Source: JAJEFO01 sp965214325 (GTDB taxonomy: Bacteria > Pseudomonadota > Alphaproteobacteria > Rhodobacterales > Rhodobacteraceae). Taken from it: a stretch of 64,000 nt of DNA. The position numbers and the translations under genes are program-made. Below the pieces are notes generated by a model. That model saw only the letters and a program-made list of their open reading frames with translations. It did not search any database and was not told the origin of the DNA. Positions 16,645 through 25,478 of the stretch are shown here, in pieces; the stretch's first letter is position 1, and the number at the start of each line of letters is the position of its first letter. The stretch lies in the NCBI GenBank assembly GCA_965214325.1, contig CBDCBG010000006.1, forward strand, positions 558,001-622,000, given 5' to 3'.

Positions 16645-16748
16645 TCAGGAAAGCGCCGCAGTTCGGGCGCCCGCATTTGCATCTTCGACGATCATGTCAC
16701 TCGCACTTTCCGCGATCATGTTCACGGCTGCATTCGTGTTGCCTGAAA
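16645..16748 (-). pseudogene. GMC oxidoreductase, extreme C-terminus (distal part)
   Basis: Joining this segment to 18849-18899 across IS1634 copy 1 and removing one CTGAAA duplicate restores a minus frame reading GASVMRMIVSGNTNAAVNMI, then AESASDMIVEDANAG, ending at 16645. SGNTNA..IMIAEKA-DMI is the C-terminal FAD-binding signature of GMC oxidoreductases (choline and alcohol dehydrogenases). The N-terminal part of what appears to be the same gene lies at 26854-27186. About 380 residues of the middle are missing. Confidence 0.7.
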
Positions 16749-18842
16749 CTGAAGTTCTAGCCGATTTTCGGTCCTGATTTGGAATTTGCCGTTTTCGTTC
16801 AATGGGTTGCGGGCCGGCCGACTCTTCCAGGATGGTCACGTGTAGGCAGTAGCAGGATGCGGCGCACCTTGCGACCCGATGGCGGGCATGCGCTGCATTT
16901 CCATGACGTGTCCCAATGTGGTGGATCTTTTGACTTGACAATATAGCGAGGCTCGTCCAGAAAGGCAACGGAAGGTAGGCACTAGCACGAGGGGAGCCCC
17001 ATGACCTCATCCATGCACGTGGCCGTCATCAAGTCGCGCCAGAACGGAAGGACCTACACCTCCGTCCTCCTCCGACAGAGCTATCGCGACCACAACAACC
17101 GGGTGCAGAAGCGGACCCTGGCCAACCTCTCCCGCCTGCCGCCGCACACGATCCCGCTCCTGCGCGGCGCACTCGCGGGAAAGCGGTACGCGGAGGCCGG
17201 CGACGTTCTCGGGGACCCGGTCCGCTCCCGCCACCACGGGGCGGTGCAGGCGGTGCGGACGGCCATGGACGCCATCGGCCTGCCCCGCATGGTCTCCCGC
17301 GAGCGCTGCCCGGAACGGGAGCTTGTCCTGGCCATGGTCGCCGGCCGCATCCTCAGGCCGGACTCGAAGCTCGCCACGACGCGCTGGTGGAAGGGCTCCA
17401 CCCTGCCGGAGGAGTTCGGCATCGACCGCGACGTCGACGCAGACGGCCTCTACGCCGCGATGGACTGGCTGCATGACCGGCAGGAGGGCATCCAGGGCCG
17501 CCTGGCAAGGCGCTGGATCAAGGAAGACGACCTCGTCCTCTGGGACCTGTCATCGACCTGGTACGAGGGAAGCCGCTGCCCGCTCGCACGCTTCGGCTAC
17601 AGCCGCGACCGCAAGCGGGGCCTCCCGCAGATCAACTTCGGCCTCCTCTGCGACCGTGACGGCCGCCCGGTCGCGGTCTCGGTCCATCCGGGAAACGTCA
17701 CCGACAAGGACACCCTCCTGCCCGAGCTCGACCGCCTGCAACGCCGCTTCGGCCTCTCCCGGGTGGTGATGGTCGGGGACCGCGGCATGATCATCGAGGC
17801 CACCATCGAGGTCCTGCGCGAACGCGACGGCGCCGACTGGATCACCGCCCTCAAGGGCCGGACCATCCGCAAGCTCGCCCGCCAGGGCCGTCTCGACCGT
17901 TTCCAGGATCCCGAACACGAGCGGACCCTGTTCGAGATCCGGGACCATCCCGACTTCCCCGGCGAGCGTCTCGTCGCCTGTCGCAACCCCCGCCTTGCCG
18001 GGCACCGCGGCCGGGTCCGGCAGGAGCTGCTCGAGGCCACCGAGAGGGCGCTCTCGGAGATCGCCGCGCGGGTCGAGGGCGGAACCCTCAAGGGCGAGGC
18101 CGGCATCGGTCTCGCCGTCGGCGAGGTCATCAACAGGCGAAGGATGAAGAAGCACTTCGATCTCGACATCACCGCGACCGGCTTCGGCTTCCGCCGCAGG
18201 CAGGAGTCCATCGACGCCGAGGCCGCCCTCGACGGGATATACGTCATCCGCACCTCGCTCGGACCCGACGACATGGAAGCCGCCGAATGCGTCAGGAGCT
18301 ACAAGAGACTGACCAGCGTGGAGCGTGCATTCCGAAATCTCAAGCTGAGCGACCTCCAGGTCCGGCCGGTCCGGCACCGCCTCGAGCACCGGGTCCGCGC
18401 CCGCTTCTTCATCTGCATGCTCGCATGCCTCGTCGAATGGCACATGCGGAAGGCGTGGGCCCCCCTGTGCTACACCGACACCGAACCCGACGGGACCAGG
18501 GATCCGGTCCTGCCCGCACGGCGCTCGGACGCGGCGCTGGCGAAGGTACATGCCCACACCCTGCCGGACGGCAGCCGCGTGCACAGCTTCCGCACCCTTC
18601 TCGACAGCCTGTCAACCATCGTCCGCTCAACCCACGCGGTTCCATGCACGGGCGGAGGGAAGGCGGAAACCATGGTCGAGGTGACAACCCGGCCCGACGC
18701 CGAACAGGAGAGGGCGCTGACGCTGCTGAAGGACATCGCGAAAATGTAGCGAGCGCCGAGATGTAGGCAGAGACTGACATCCCGTTCATGGGCATCCCGT
18801 TGACGGGAAACAAAAATCCTGAAAACTCCCCAAGAACTTCAG
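16749..18842 (+). mobile_element. IS1634-family element, copy 1 (intact)
   Basis: This 2094-bp element has ends CTGAAGTTCT and AGAACTTCAG in inverted orientation, with weaker matching further in. It is flanked by a perfect 6-bp target duplication CTGAAA at 16743-16748 and 18843-18848. It lies in the C-terminal coding region of the GMC oxidoreductase gene. A second copy is at 21927-24010. The transposase frame is uninterrupted, so this copy may be active. Confidence 0.93.
17001..18749 (+). CDS. IS1634-family transposase
   Basis: This is a 582-residue DDE transposase. N-terminal part MHVAVIKSRQNGRTYTSVLL resembles the family entry block. Catalytic Asp candidates lie in LVLWDLSSTWYEG and VVMVGDRGMI, and the Glu in TSVERAFRNLK. 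The start at 17001 follows GGGGAGCCCC. The ORF covers most of the element and is intact, whereas the second copy carries a frameshift, so this is the likely source of transposase for both. Confidence 0.92.
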   Translation: MTSSMHVAVIKSRQNGRTYTSVLLRQSYRDHNNRVQKRTLANLSRLPPHTIPLLRGALAGKRYAEAGDVLGDPVRSRHHGAVQAVRTAMDAIGLPRMVSRERCPERELVLAMVAGRILRPDSKLATTRWWKGSTLPEEFGIDRDVDADGLYAAMDWLHDRQEGIQGRLARRWIKEDDLVLWDLSSTWYEGSRCPLARFGYSRDRKRGLPQINFGLLCDRDGRPVAVSVHPGNVTDKDTLLPELDRLQRRFGLSRVVMVGDRGMIIEATIEVLRERDGADWITALKGRTIRKLARQGRLDRFQDPEHERTLFEIRDHPDFPGERLVACRNPRLAGHRGRVRQELLEATERALSEIAARVEGGTLKGEAGIGLAVGEVINRRRMKKHFDLDITATGFGFRRRQESIDAEAALDGIYVIRTSLGPDDMEAAECVRSYKRLTSVERAFRNLKLSDLQVRPVRHRLEHRVRARFFICMLACLVEWHMRKAWAPLCYTDTEPDGTRDPVLPARRSDAALAKVHAHTLPDGSRVHSFRTLLDSLSTIVRSTHAVPCTGGGKAETMVEVTTRPDAEQERALTLLKDIAKM

Positions 18843-18848
18843 CTGAAA

Positions 18849-18899
18849 CGATCATCCGCATCACGGAGGCGCCGATCACCCCGGCACCACTGTTTCCCA
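18849..18899 (-). pseudogene. GMC oxidoreductase, C-terminal segment (proximal part)
   Basis: These 51 bases lie between IS1634 copy 1 and the IS1595 element and encode, on the minus strand, MGNSGAGVIGASVMRMIV, which continues into 16748-16645 once IS1634 is removed. Upstream of it the TnpB element begins. Only the last 50 or so codons of the oxidoreductase survive on this side. Confidence 0.65.
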
Positions 18900-18968
18900 T
18901 TGGGAATGGCTCAGTTTACAAAACGTATGCGTTCATGTTATGTTCCTGCACGAAGCAGGAGACTACAG

Positions 18969-19701
18969 ATGATGAATCACAAGCAGTTTCAGGCCTGGCT
19001 CTCGCAGGCTGACCATCTCAGCACCGCGCAGCGCAAGGAAGCCGGGGCAGTGCTCTCCGGAGGCTCGCGGGCGTCGGCCTCGCTGGCCGCGATCGAGGCG
19101 GGCGTGGGCGAGGACCGCCGGTGCCCGCATTGCGGCACTCCCGGCGCCGTGTCGCGCGGCAAGGCGCGCGGCTTGCGCCGATATCAATGCAAGGGTTGCG
19201 GAAAGACGTTCAATGCAGCGACAGGCACGCCGTTGGCGGGCCTTCACCGCAAGGAGAGATGGCTGGCGTTCGGAACATGTCTCGCGGACGGGGACACGGT
19301 GCGCGCGTCCGCCGTGCGTTGCGGGCTTGCCGTCAACACGGCCTTCCGCTGGCGGCACCGGTTCCTTGCCGCCGGAAGCCGGGGTCCGCGAAAGCTCGCC
19401 GGCATCGTCGAGGCCGACGAAACCTACGTGCTGGAAAGCCGCAAGGGCGAGCGGAACCTTGATCGCAAGGCGCGTCGCCGCGGCGGGAAGGCAAGCAAGC
19501 GCGGCCTGTCGTCCGAGCAGGTTCCGGTTCTGGTTGCCGCCGACCGCAGCGGCATGACGGTCAGCGCGGTTCTTCCGGCGGTCAATGCCGACGCCCTGCG
19601 AGACGTCATCGAACCGGTCGTGGACGAGGACATCGTCCTGGTCAGTGACGGCCATCGCGCATATCCGCCATGCGCCGCAGCAATGGGCGTTCGCCACGAA
19701 G
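18969..19701 (+). pseudogene. IS1595-family (ISXO2-like) transposase, 5' part
   Basis: The frame from ATG 18969 has a zinc ribbon (CPHCGTPG and YQCKGCGKTF, residues 50-80), a helix-turn-helix (RASAVRCGLAVNTAFRWRHRF) and the start of the DDE-like core (VEADETYVLESRKGER, DGHRAY). After MGVRHE the sequence enters the IS21 left end at 19702. The remaining codons resume at 25238. The gene is dead as it stands but would be full length if the insert were removed. Confidence 0.9.
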
Positions 19702-19815
19702 TGTGGAGTCGCGTGCAATTTTGACCCACTTCGGGGGGTGATTCGCGTCCAAATTTGACCCACCCCTGATCAGGTGGAAACGCCTGCCTCGCAACGAATC
19801 AGCGAGGCAGTGGAG

Positions 19816-21321
19816 ATGGTGTCAGTGGAGACGATCGGCAAGATACGGCGTGCGTGGCACGTTCGCGGGAAGTCCATCCGGTCGATCGCGAAGTCGATGG
19901 GCGTGTCGCGCAACACGGTCCGCAAGGTGTTGCGGTCGGACGTTTCGGCGCCGAAGCACCGGCGTTCGGACCAGCCGCACTTGAAGCTCGGCGACTTCAT
20001 CCCGGAGCTTGAGCGGAAGCTGGAGGCCAACAAGGGAAAGAAGCGGCGCGACCGCCTGAGCATGAAGCGGATCTGGCGGCAGCTTGCGGACCAGGGATGC
20101 GATGCGAGCTACAGCGCCGTCTGCCGCTACGCGGCGGCATGGAAGCAGCGCCATGGCGGCGGCGTGTCGGGCGCCCATGTTCCCCTGGAGTTCGAGCCCG
20201 GCGAGGCGTTCCAGTTCGACTGGAGCCATGAACGGGCGGTCATCGCCGGCACGACGGTTCGGCTCAGGGTGGCGCACATGCGCCTGTGCCACAGCCGCAA
20301 GAGCTACGTGCGGGCGTATCCGCGCGAGACCCAGGAGATGGTGTTCGACGCCCACAACCGGGCGTTCCAGGAGTTCGGGGGGTCCTGCCAGCGGGGCATC
20401 CACGACAACATGAAGACGGTCGTCGACGTCATCTTCGCGGGGCGGACGCGCAAGTTCAACGCCCGCTTCCTGGAGATGTGCGGGCACTTCCTCGTGGAGC
20501 CCGTGGCCTGCACGCCGAACGCGGGCTGGGAGAAGGGCCAGGTCGAGAGCCAGGTCCGCGACATCCGCGAGCGGCTGTTCCGCGAGCCGCCGCGCTTCGA
20601 CAGCCTCGAGGATCTCAACGACTGGCTCGAGGAGAGCTGTCGCAGGCATGCGCGGGAGCATCCGCATCCGGAAGAGCCGGAGATGACGGTCCAGGAGGTG
20701 TTCGCGTGCGAGGAGCGCCGCTGCCTGATCCCCTTTCCGGGTCCTTTCGACGGCCACCGCACGCAGAGCCGGAGCGTCTCGAAGACCTGCCTGGTGCACT
20801 TCGACGGCAACCGCTGCAGCGCCGATGCGCGGGCGTCCGAGCGGGCGGCGGAGGTGTTCGCCTACGCGGACCGTGTCGATGTCCGCCTTGACGGCGAGCT
20901 GGTCGGCAGCCACCCGCGCAGCTTTGCTCGCGGCAGGACTGTCTGCGACTGGCTTCACTGCCTGCCGGTGCTCGAGCGCAAGCCCGGCGCGCTGCGGAAC
21001 GGGGCGCCGTTCCGGAACGGGGCGCTGCCGGAAGAGCTGGAGGCGGTGCGGGGCCGGCTCGGCGCCTTCGACGACGGCGATCGGCAGATGGTCCAGATCC
21101 TCTCAGCCGTGCCCGAGGACGGGCTGGAGGAGGTGCGCGCGGCCTGCGGCGACGCGCTGGACGGCGGCGCGGTCTCCGCCGACGTGATCCTGAACGTCCT
21201 GTCGCGACGGCGCGACCCCGGCCCGGCGCCACGGATCGAGCTTCCCGAGCGCCTTCGCCTGGGCGTCGAGCCGGAAGCCGACTGCGGCCGCCATGACAGC
21301 TTGAGGGAGATCCCCGAATGA
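19816..21321 (+). CDS. istA: IS21 transposase IstA
   Basis: From ATG 19816 the protein has about 501 residues; a GTG at 19774 would add 14. It has an N-terminal helix-turn-helix (KSIRSIAKSMGVSRNTVRKVL) and the integrase-like DDE core with Asp in FQFDWSHE, Asp in GIHDNMKTVVD and Glu in GWEKGQVESQVRDIRERLF. The C-terminal beta-rich domain binds the helper ATPase. The stop overlaps istB as ATGA. The frame is intact. Confidence 0.9.
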   Translation: MVSVETIGKIRRAWHVRGKSIRSIAKSMGVSRNTVRKVLRSDVSAPKHRRSDQPHLKLGDFIPELERKLEANKGKKRRDRLSMKRIWRQLADQGCDASYSAVCRYAAAWKQRHGGGVSGAHVPLEFEPGEAFQFDWSHERAVIAGTTVRLRVAHMRLCHSRKSYVRAYPRETQEMVFDAHNRAFQEFGGSCQRGIHDNMKTVVDVIFAGRTRKFNARFLEMCGHFLVEPVACTPNAGWEKGQVESQVRDIRERLFREPPRFDSLEDLNDWLEESCRRHAREHPHPEEPEMTVQEVFACEERRCLIPFPGPFDGHRTQSRSVSKTCLVHFDGNRCSADARASERAAEVFAYADRVDVRLDGELVGSHPRSFARGRTVCDWLHCLPVLERKPGALRNGAPFRNGALPEELEAVRGRLGAFDDGDRQMVQILSAVPEDGLEEVRAACGDALDGGAVSADVILNVLSRRRDPGPAPRIELPERLRLGVEPEADCGRHDSLREIPE

Positions 21322-21926
21322 GACGCAAGGACATTCTGGAACTGATGGGCACGCTCGGCCTGAAAGGTATGAAGGCCGCCTGCGACGAGGTGCTCGCCGA
21401 CGCCGCCCGGCGCAACCATCCTCCCGAGCGGGTTCTCGGCACGCTGCTGAAGGCGGAGATCGCGGACAAGCAGGCGCGCTCGATCAAGTACCAGATGTCG
21501 GTCGCGAAGCTGCCGACGGCGAAGGAGCTTGACGGCTTCGACTTCGAGCAGAGCCTTGTCGAGGAGCAGCAGCTGCGCCGGATCGCGGACGGCTCCTTCC
21601 TCGATCCGCCGCGCAACGTGGTGGCGATCGGCGGGACCGGTACCGGGAAAAGCCACATTGCCGTGGCGATCGCCCGTGCCTGCATCCGCCGCGGCGCCCG
21701 GGGCCGGTTCTTCAACACCGTCGAACTGGTCAATCTCCTGGAACAGGAGCAGCGCGACGACCGCCAGGGCCGTCTCGCCGACGCCATGCGCCGGCGGGAC
21801 TTCATCATTATTGACGAACTTGGCTACCTGCCCTTCGCCCGCACCGGAGGGCACCTCCTGTTCCACTTCGTCTCCTGCCTCTGCGAGCACACGCCGATGG
21901 TCATCACCACCAACCTCCCGTTCAAG
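21318..21926 (+). pseudogene. istB: IS21 helper ATPase IstB, 5' part, interrupted by IS1634
   Basis: The IstB N-terminal helical domain and AAA+ core are present: Walker A GGTGTGKSH near residue 112 and Walker B FIIIDELGYLPF. The frame is cut after TTNLPF by IS1634 copy 2 at the TTCAAG target. Coding resumes at 24011 and ends at 24136, so removing the IS and one duplicate restores a complete protein of about 244 residues. Without IstB this IS21 copy should not transpose by itself. Confidence 0.92.
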
Positions 21927-24010
21927 CTGAAGTTCTAGCCGATTTTCGGTCCTGATTTGGAATTTGCCGTTTTCGTTCAATGGGTTGCGGGCCCGCCGAC
22001 TCTTCCAGGATGGTCACGTGTAGGCAGTAGCAGGATGCGGCGCACCTTGCGGCCCGATGGCGGGCATGCGCTGCATTTCCATGACGTGTCCCAATCTGGT
22101 GGATCTTTTGGCTTGACAATATAGCGAGGCTCGTCCAGAAAGGCAACGGAAGGTAGGCACTAGCACGAGGGGAGCCCCATGACCTCATCCATGCACGTGG
22201 CCGTCATCAAGTCGCGCCAGAACGGAAGGACCTACACCTCCGTCCTCCTCCGACAGAGCTATCGCGACCACAACAACCGGGTGCAGAAGCGGACCCTGGC
22301 CAACCTCTCCCGCCTGCCGCCGCACACGATCCCGCTCCTGCGCGGCGCACTCGCGGGAAAGCGGTACGCGGAGGCCGGCGACGTTCTCGGGGACCCGGTC
22401 CGCTCCCGCCACCACGGGGCGGTGCAGGCGGTGCGGACGGCCATGGACGCCATCGGCCTGCCCCGCATGGTCTCCCGCGAGCGCTGCCCGGAACGGGAGC
22501 TTGTCCTGGCCATGGTCGCCGGCCGCATCCTCAGGCCGGACTCCAAGCTCGCCACGACGCGCTGGTGGAAGGGCTCCACCCTGCCGGAGGAGTTCGGCAT
22601 CGACCGCGACGTCGACGCAGACGGCCTCTACGCCGCGATGGACTGGCTGCATGACCGGCAGGAGGGCATCCAGGGCCGCCTGGCAAGGCGCTGGATCAAG
22701 GAAGACGACCTCGTCCTCTGGGACCTGTCATCGACCTGGCACGAGGGAAGCCGCTGCCCGCTCGCACGCTTCGGCTACAGCCGCGACCGCAAGCGGGGCC
22801 TCCCGCAGATCAGCTTCGGCCTCCTCTGCGACCGTGACGGCCGCCCGGTCGCGGTCTCGGTCCATCCGGGAAACGTCACCGACAAGGACACCCTCCTGCC
22901 CGAGCTCGACCGCCTGCAACGCCGCTTCGGCCTCTCCCGGGTGGTGATTGGTCGGGGACCGCGGCATGATCATCGAGGCCCTGCGCGAACGCGACGGCGC
23001 CGACTGGATCACCGCCCTCAAGGGCCGGACCATCCGCAAGCTCGCCCGCCAGGGCCGTCTCGACCGTTTCCAGGATCCCGAACACGAGCGGACCCTGTTC
23101 GAGATCCGGGACCATCCCGACTTCCCCGGCGAGCGTCTCGTCGCCTGTCGCAACCCCCGCCTTGCCGGGCACCGCGGCCGGGTCCGGCAGGAGCTGCTCG
23201 AGGCCACCGAGAGGGCGCTCTCGGAGATCGCCGCGCGGGTCGAGGGCGGAACCCTCAAGGGCGAGGCCGGCATCGGTCTCGCCGTCGGGGAGGTCATCAA
23301 CAGGCGAAGGATGAAGAAGCGCTTCGATCTCGACATCACCGCGACCGGCTTCGGCTTCCGCCGCAGGCAGGAGTCCATCGACGCCGAGGCCGCCCTCGAC
23401 GGGATATACGTCATCCGCACCTCGCTCGGACCCGACGACATGGAAGCCGCCGAATGCGTCAGGAGCTGCAAGAGACTGACCAGCGTGGAGCGTGCATTCC
23501 GAAATCTCAAGCTGAGCGACCTCCAGGTCCGGCCGGTCCGGCACCGCCTCGAGCACCGGGTCCGCGCCCGCTTCTTCATCTGCATGCTCGCATGCCTCGT
23601 CGAATGGCACATGCGGAAGGCGTGGGCCCCCCTGTGCCACACCGACACCGAACCCGACGGGACCAGGGATCCGGTCCTGCCCGCACGGCGCTCGGACGCG
23701 GCGCTGGCGAAGGTACATGCCCACACCCTGCCGGACGGCAGCCGCGTGCACAGCTTCCGCACCCTTCTCGACAGCCTGTCAACCATCGTCCGCTCAACCC
23801 ACGCGGTCCCGCGCCCGGGCGGCGGGAAGGCGGAGACCATGATCGAGGTGACAACCCGGCCCGACGCCGAACAGGAGAGGGCGCTGACGCTGCTGAAGGA
23901 CATCGCGAAAATGTAGCGAAACGCCAGGATTCAGGCAGAGACTGACATCCCGTTCATGGGCATCCCGTTGACGGGAAACAAAAATCCTGAGAACTCCCCA
24001 AGAACTTCAG
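21927..24010 (+). mobile_element. IS1634-family element, copy 2
   Basis: This 2084-bp element is nearly identical to copy 1 with the same CTGAAGTTCT/AGAACTTCAG ends. It is flanked by a perfect 6-bp duplication TTCAAG at 21921-21926 and 24011-24016. It sits inside istB. It is ten bases shorter than copy 1 because of a 12-base deletion and two single-base insertions. The transposase is frameshifted. Confidence 0.93.
22179..23916 (+). pseudogene. IS1634-family transposase, frameshifted copy
   Basis: The first 256 codons match copy 1, then an extra T in the GTGGTGATTGG run near 22948 shifts the frame. The remaining 322 codons are open from 22948 to 23916. A further 12-base in-frame deletion removes four residues (TIEV) shortly after. 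The shift falls right at the second catalytic Asp (VGDRGMI). No slippery run is present, so this looks like a mutation and not programmed frameshifting. Confidence 0.88.
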
Positions 24011-24136
24011 TTCAAGGAATGGGCCGAGGTGTTCGGGGACCCGAGAATGACCACGGCCCTGCTGGACCGCCTCACCCATCACTGTGACATCCTTGAGACC
24101 GGGAACGAGAGCTGGCGGTTCCGGCACCGCAGCTGA
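24011..24136 (+). pseudogene. istB: IstB C-terminal part
   Basis: Immediately after IS1634 the frame reads FKEWAEVFGDPRMTTALLDR, LTHHCDILETGNESWRFRHR and stops, the standard IstB C-terminus. It completes the 5' part at 21318-21926. Confidence 0.9.
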
Positions 24137-24160
24137 AGGCACGCCGCGACGCCAGGAGTC

Positions 24161-25099
24161 TCATCCAGATTGTCGCGCCATGCTCCAGACCGGCTCGCCC
24201 GCCGTCTCCCGAACAAGCAGGTCGTTCCAGTCCTCGCCCTCGACCGCCGGACGGCAGCGGACGACCCTGGGATCGCTCCGGGCGAGCCTGGCCGCCGCCG
24301 CGTCCCCGGCCGGATCGGCGTCGTAGCCGCAGAGGATCCGACGCAGGCGCCAGCCGTCCAGCCAGCGCGGAACCGTTGTCGCGACGCCCGCAGCCGACAC
24401 CGCCGCGAAGCCGCCGGATCCAGTCCACGGGAAGCTCCGCAGCGTCAGCACCGACAGCGCGTCGATCGCGCTCTCGACGAGAACCGCACGCTCCGGAGGA
24501 GCGGCGTCCAACGCCATCCAGAACCCGCCCGACTCTTTCCGCGAACCAGGGGCCATGCCCTTGAAAGCGGCACCGCCGAGGCCGACGACCTCGGCCCCGG
24601 TCGCCGCCCCCGAGACGTCGCGTGAGACGAACACCGCGTTCCTGCGACGGTCCGCGCAGACCAGCCCGCGGGCGTGGCAGACCTGGAGCAGCATCTCGCC
24701 GATGCCGCGCTCCCTGACAAGGTGATCGCGTACCTCGGGCCACAGGGCCTGCGATCGGACCGGGAGTTCGAGCCGTCGCCGGCTCATCGGAGGAGCCGCG
24801 CCGTCCCGGCCGCGCGGGCTGCAGGAGCGAAGCCCGCGCTCCGACAGGAAGGCGACGGCGTCGCGGAAGCCGCCACCGTGAGCGTGCATCACCAGGCTGA
24901 TCGCACCGCCGCCGCCCGTCCCGGCCAGATGGTCGAAGAACTTCTCGCCGGTGATGCTCAGGACGGACCCCGGCCGCTTCCAGCGCGCCTTGTCCGTCAC
25001 GTCGCGGCGGTAGCCAAGCGCCGTCGCGACCCTGTCGAGCGGCAGCGAGCGCGCCGTCGCCACCAGTCCGTGCCAGTCGGTTCGACCAAGCGTTCCCAT
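24161..25099 (-). CDS. Toprim/DUF3991-type primase-like protein, IS21 passenger
   Basis: This is a 312-residue protein. The N-terminal part (KFFDHLAGTGGGGAISLVMH, residues 55-75) resembles the primase-type zinc-finger/DUF3991 region. The C-terminal Toprim domain has the catalytic Glu in VESAIDALS and the DxD in GYDADPAGD. Such proteins are usually plasmid or phage primases. An AGGAGG ribosome site lies four bases before the ATG. The gene is convergent with istB (24 bases apart) and lies inside the right terminal repeats of the IS21 element, so it moves with it. Its role for the element is unknown. Confidence 0.75.
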   Translation of the reverse strand: MGTLGRTDWHGLVATARSLPLDRVATALGYRRDVTDKARWKRPGSVLSITGEKFFDHLAGTGGGGAISLVMHAHGGGFRDAVAFLSERGLRSCSPRGRDGAAPPMSRRRLELPVRSQALWPEVRDHLVRERGIGEMLLQVCHARGLVCADRRRNAVFVSRDVSGAATGAEVVGLGGAAFKGMAPGSRKESGGFWMALDAAPPERAVLVESAIDALSVLTLRSFPWTGSGGFAAVSAAGVATTVPRWLDGWRLRRILCGYDADPAGDAAAARLARSDPRVVRCRPAVEGEDWNDLLVRETAGEPVWSMARQSG

Positions 25100-25237
25100 C
25101 TTCCTCCTCTCCTGCAGCGGAACCCGAACACCGGAGCGGATTGCCCGGCAGGAGAGAAGCTACTTGGAAAAGGGAAGGCCGGAAGGTGGGTCAAAATTGG
25201 ACGCGACTCATGGGTCAGAATTGAACTGGACTTGACA

Positions 25238-25470
25238 CCGAAGCGCTCAACCTGTCCAGAGGCGAGCGGGTTCGGAACGCATTTCACATCCAGACGGTCA
25301 ACAGCCGCCATGGCCAGCTGAAGGGTTTCCTGGGGCGCTACCGAGGAGTCGCGACCAAGTATCTCGACAACTGCCTGCGATGGTTCCAGCAGGTCGAGCT
25401 GGACAACGCCTCGCCCCGCACGTGCCTCGCCAACGCAATCGACAGGTCATGCATACGATTTGGAAACTGA
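25238..25470 (+). pseudogene. IS1595-family transposase, 3' part
   Basis: After the IS21 right end the frame continues EALNLSRGERVRNAFHIQTV, NSRHGQLKGFLGRYRGVATK, YLDNCLRWF and stops at 25470, just inside the right IS1595 repeat. HIQTVNSRHG-LKG and VATKYL are the terminal blocks of ISXO2-like transposases. It completes the 5' part ending at 19701. Confidence 0.88.
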
Positions 25471-25478
25471 GCCTTGGG

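Larger units (their letters stand above)
19702..25237 (+). mobile_element. IS21-family element with Toprim passenger gene
   Basis: The left end TGTGGAGTCGCGTGCAATTT and right end (reverse strand) TGTCAAGTCCAGTTCAATTC align, and each side repeats a TTTTGACCCAC-type motif as IS21 ends do. The left copies are at about 19715 and 19751; the right copies at about 25189 and 25212. A CGAAG is present at both junctions with the host gene, so the duplication is about 5 bp with one uncertain base. Contents are istA, istB (cut by IS1634 copy 2) and, inside the right end, a Toprim/primase-like gene on the minus strand. The core is about 3.45 kb. Confidence 0.85.
18908..25473 (+). mobile_element. IS1595-family element, split by nested insertions
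   Basis: The ends are inverted repeats: GGCTCAGTTTACAAAACGTA on the left, and on the right GGCTCAGTTTCCAAATCGTA read on the other strand. They are flanked by a perfect 8-bp duplication TTGGGAAT at 18900-18907 and 25474-25481, the size typical of IS1595. Without the nested IS21 element (19702-25237) it is about 1.03 kb and encodes a single transposase. The right-hand duplication overlaps the end of the TnpB element. Confidence 0.92.

Noticed and set aside
22179..23945. 588-codon frame through IS1634 copy 2 as an intact protein
   Set aside because: After the extra T near 22948 this frame reads an unrelated Arg/Pro-rich sequence; the true transposase continues in another frame.
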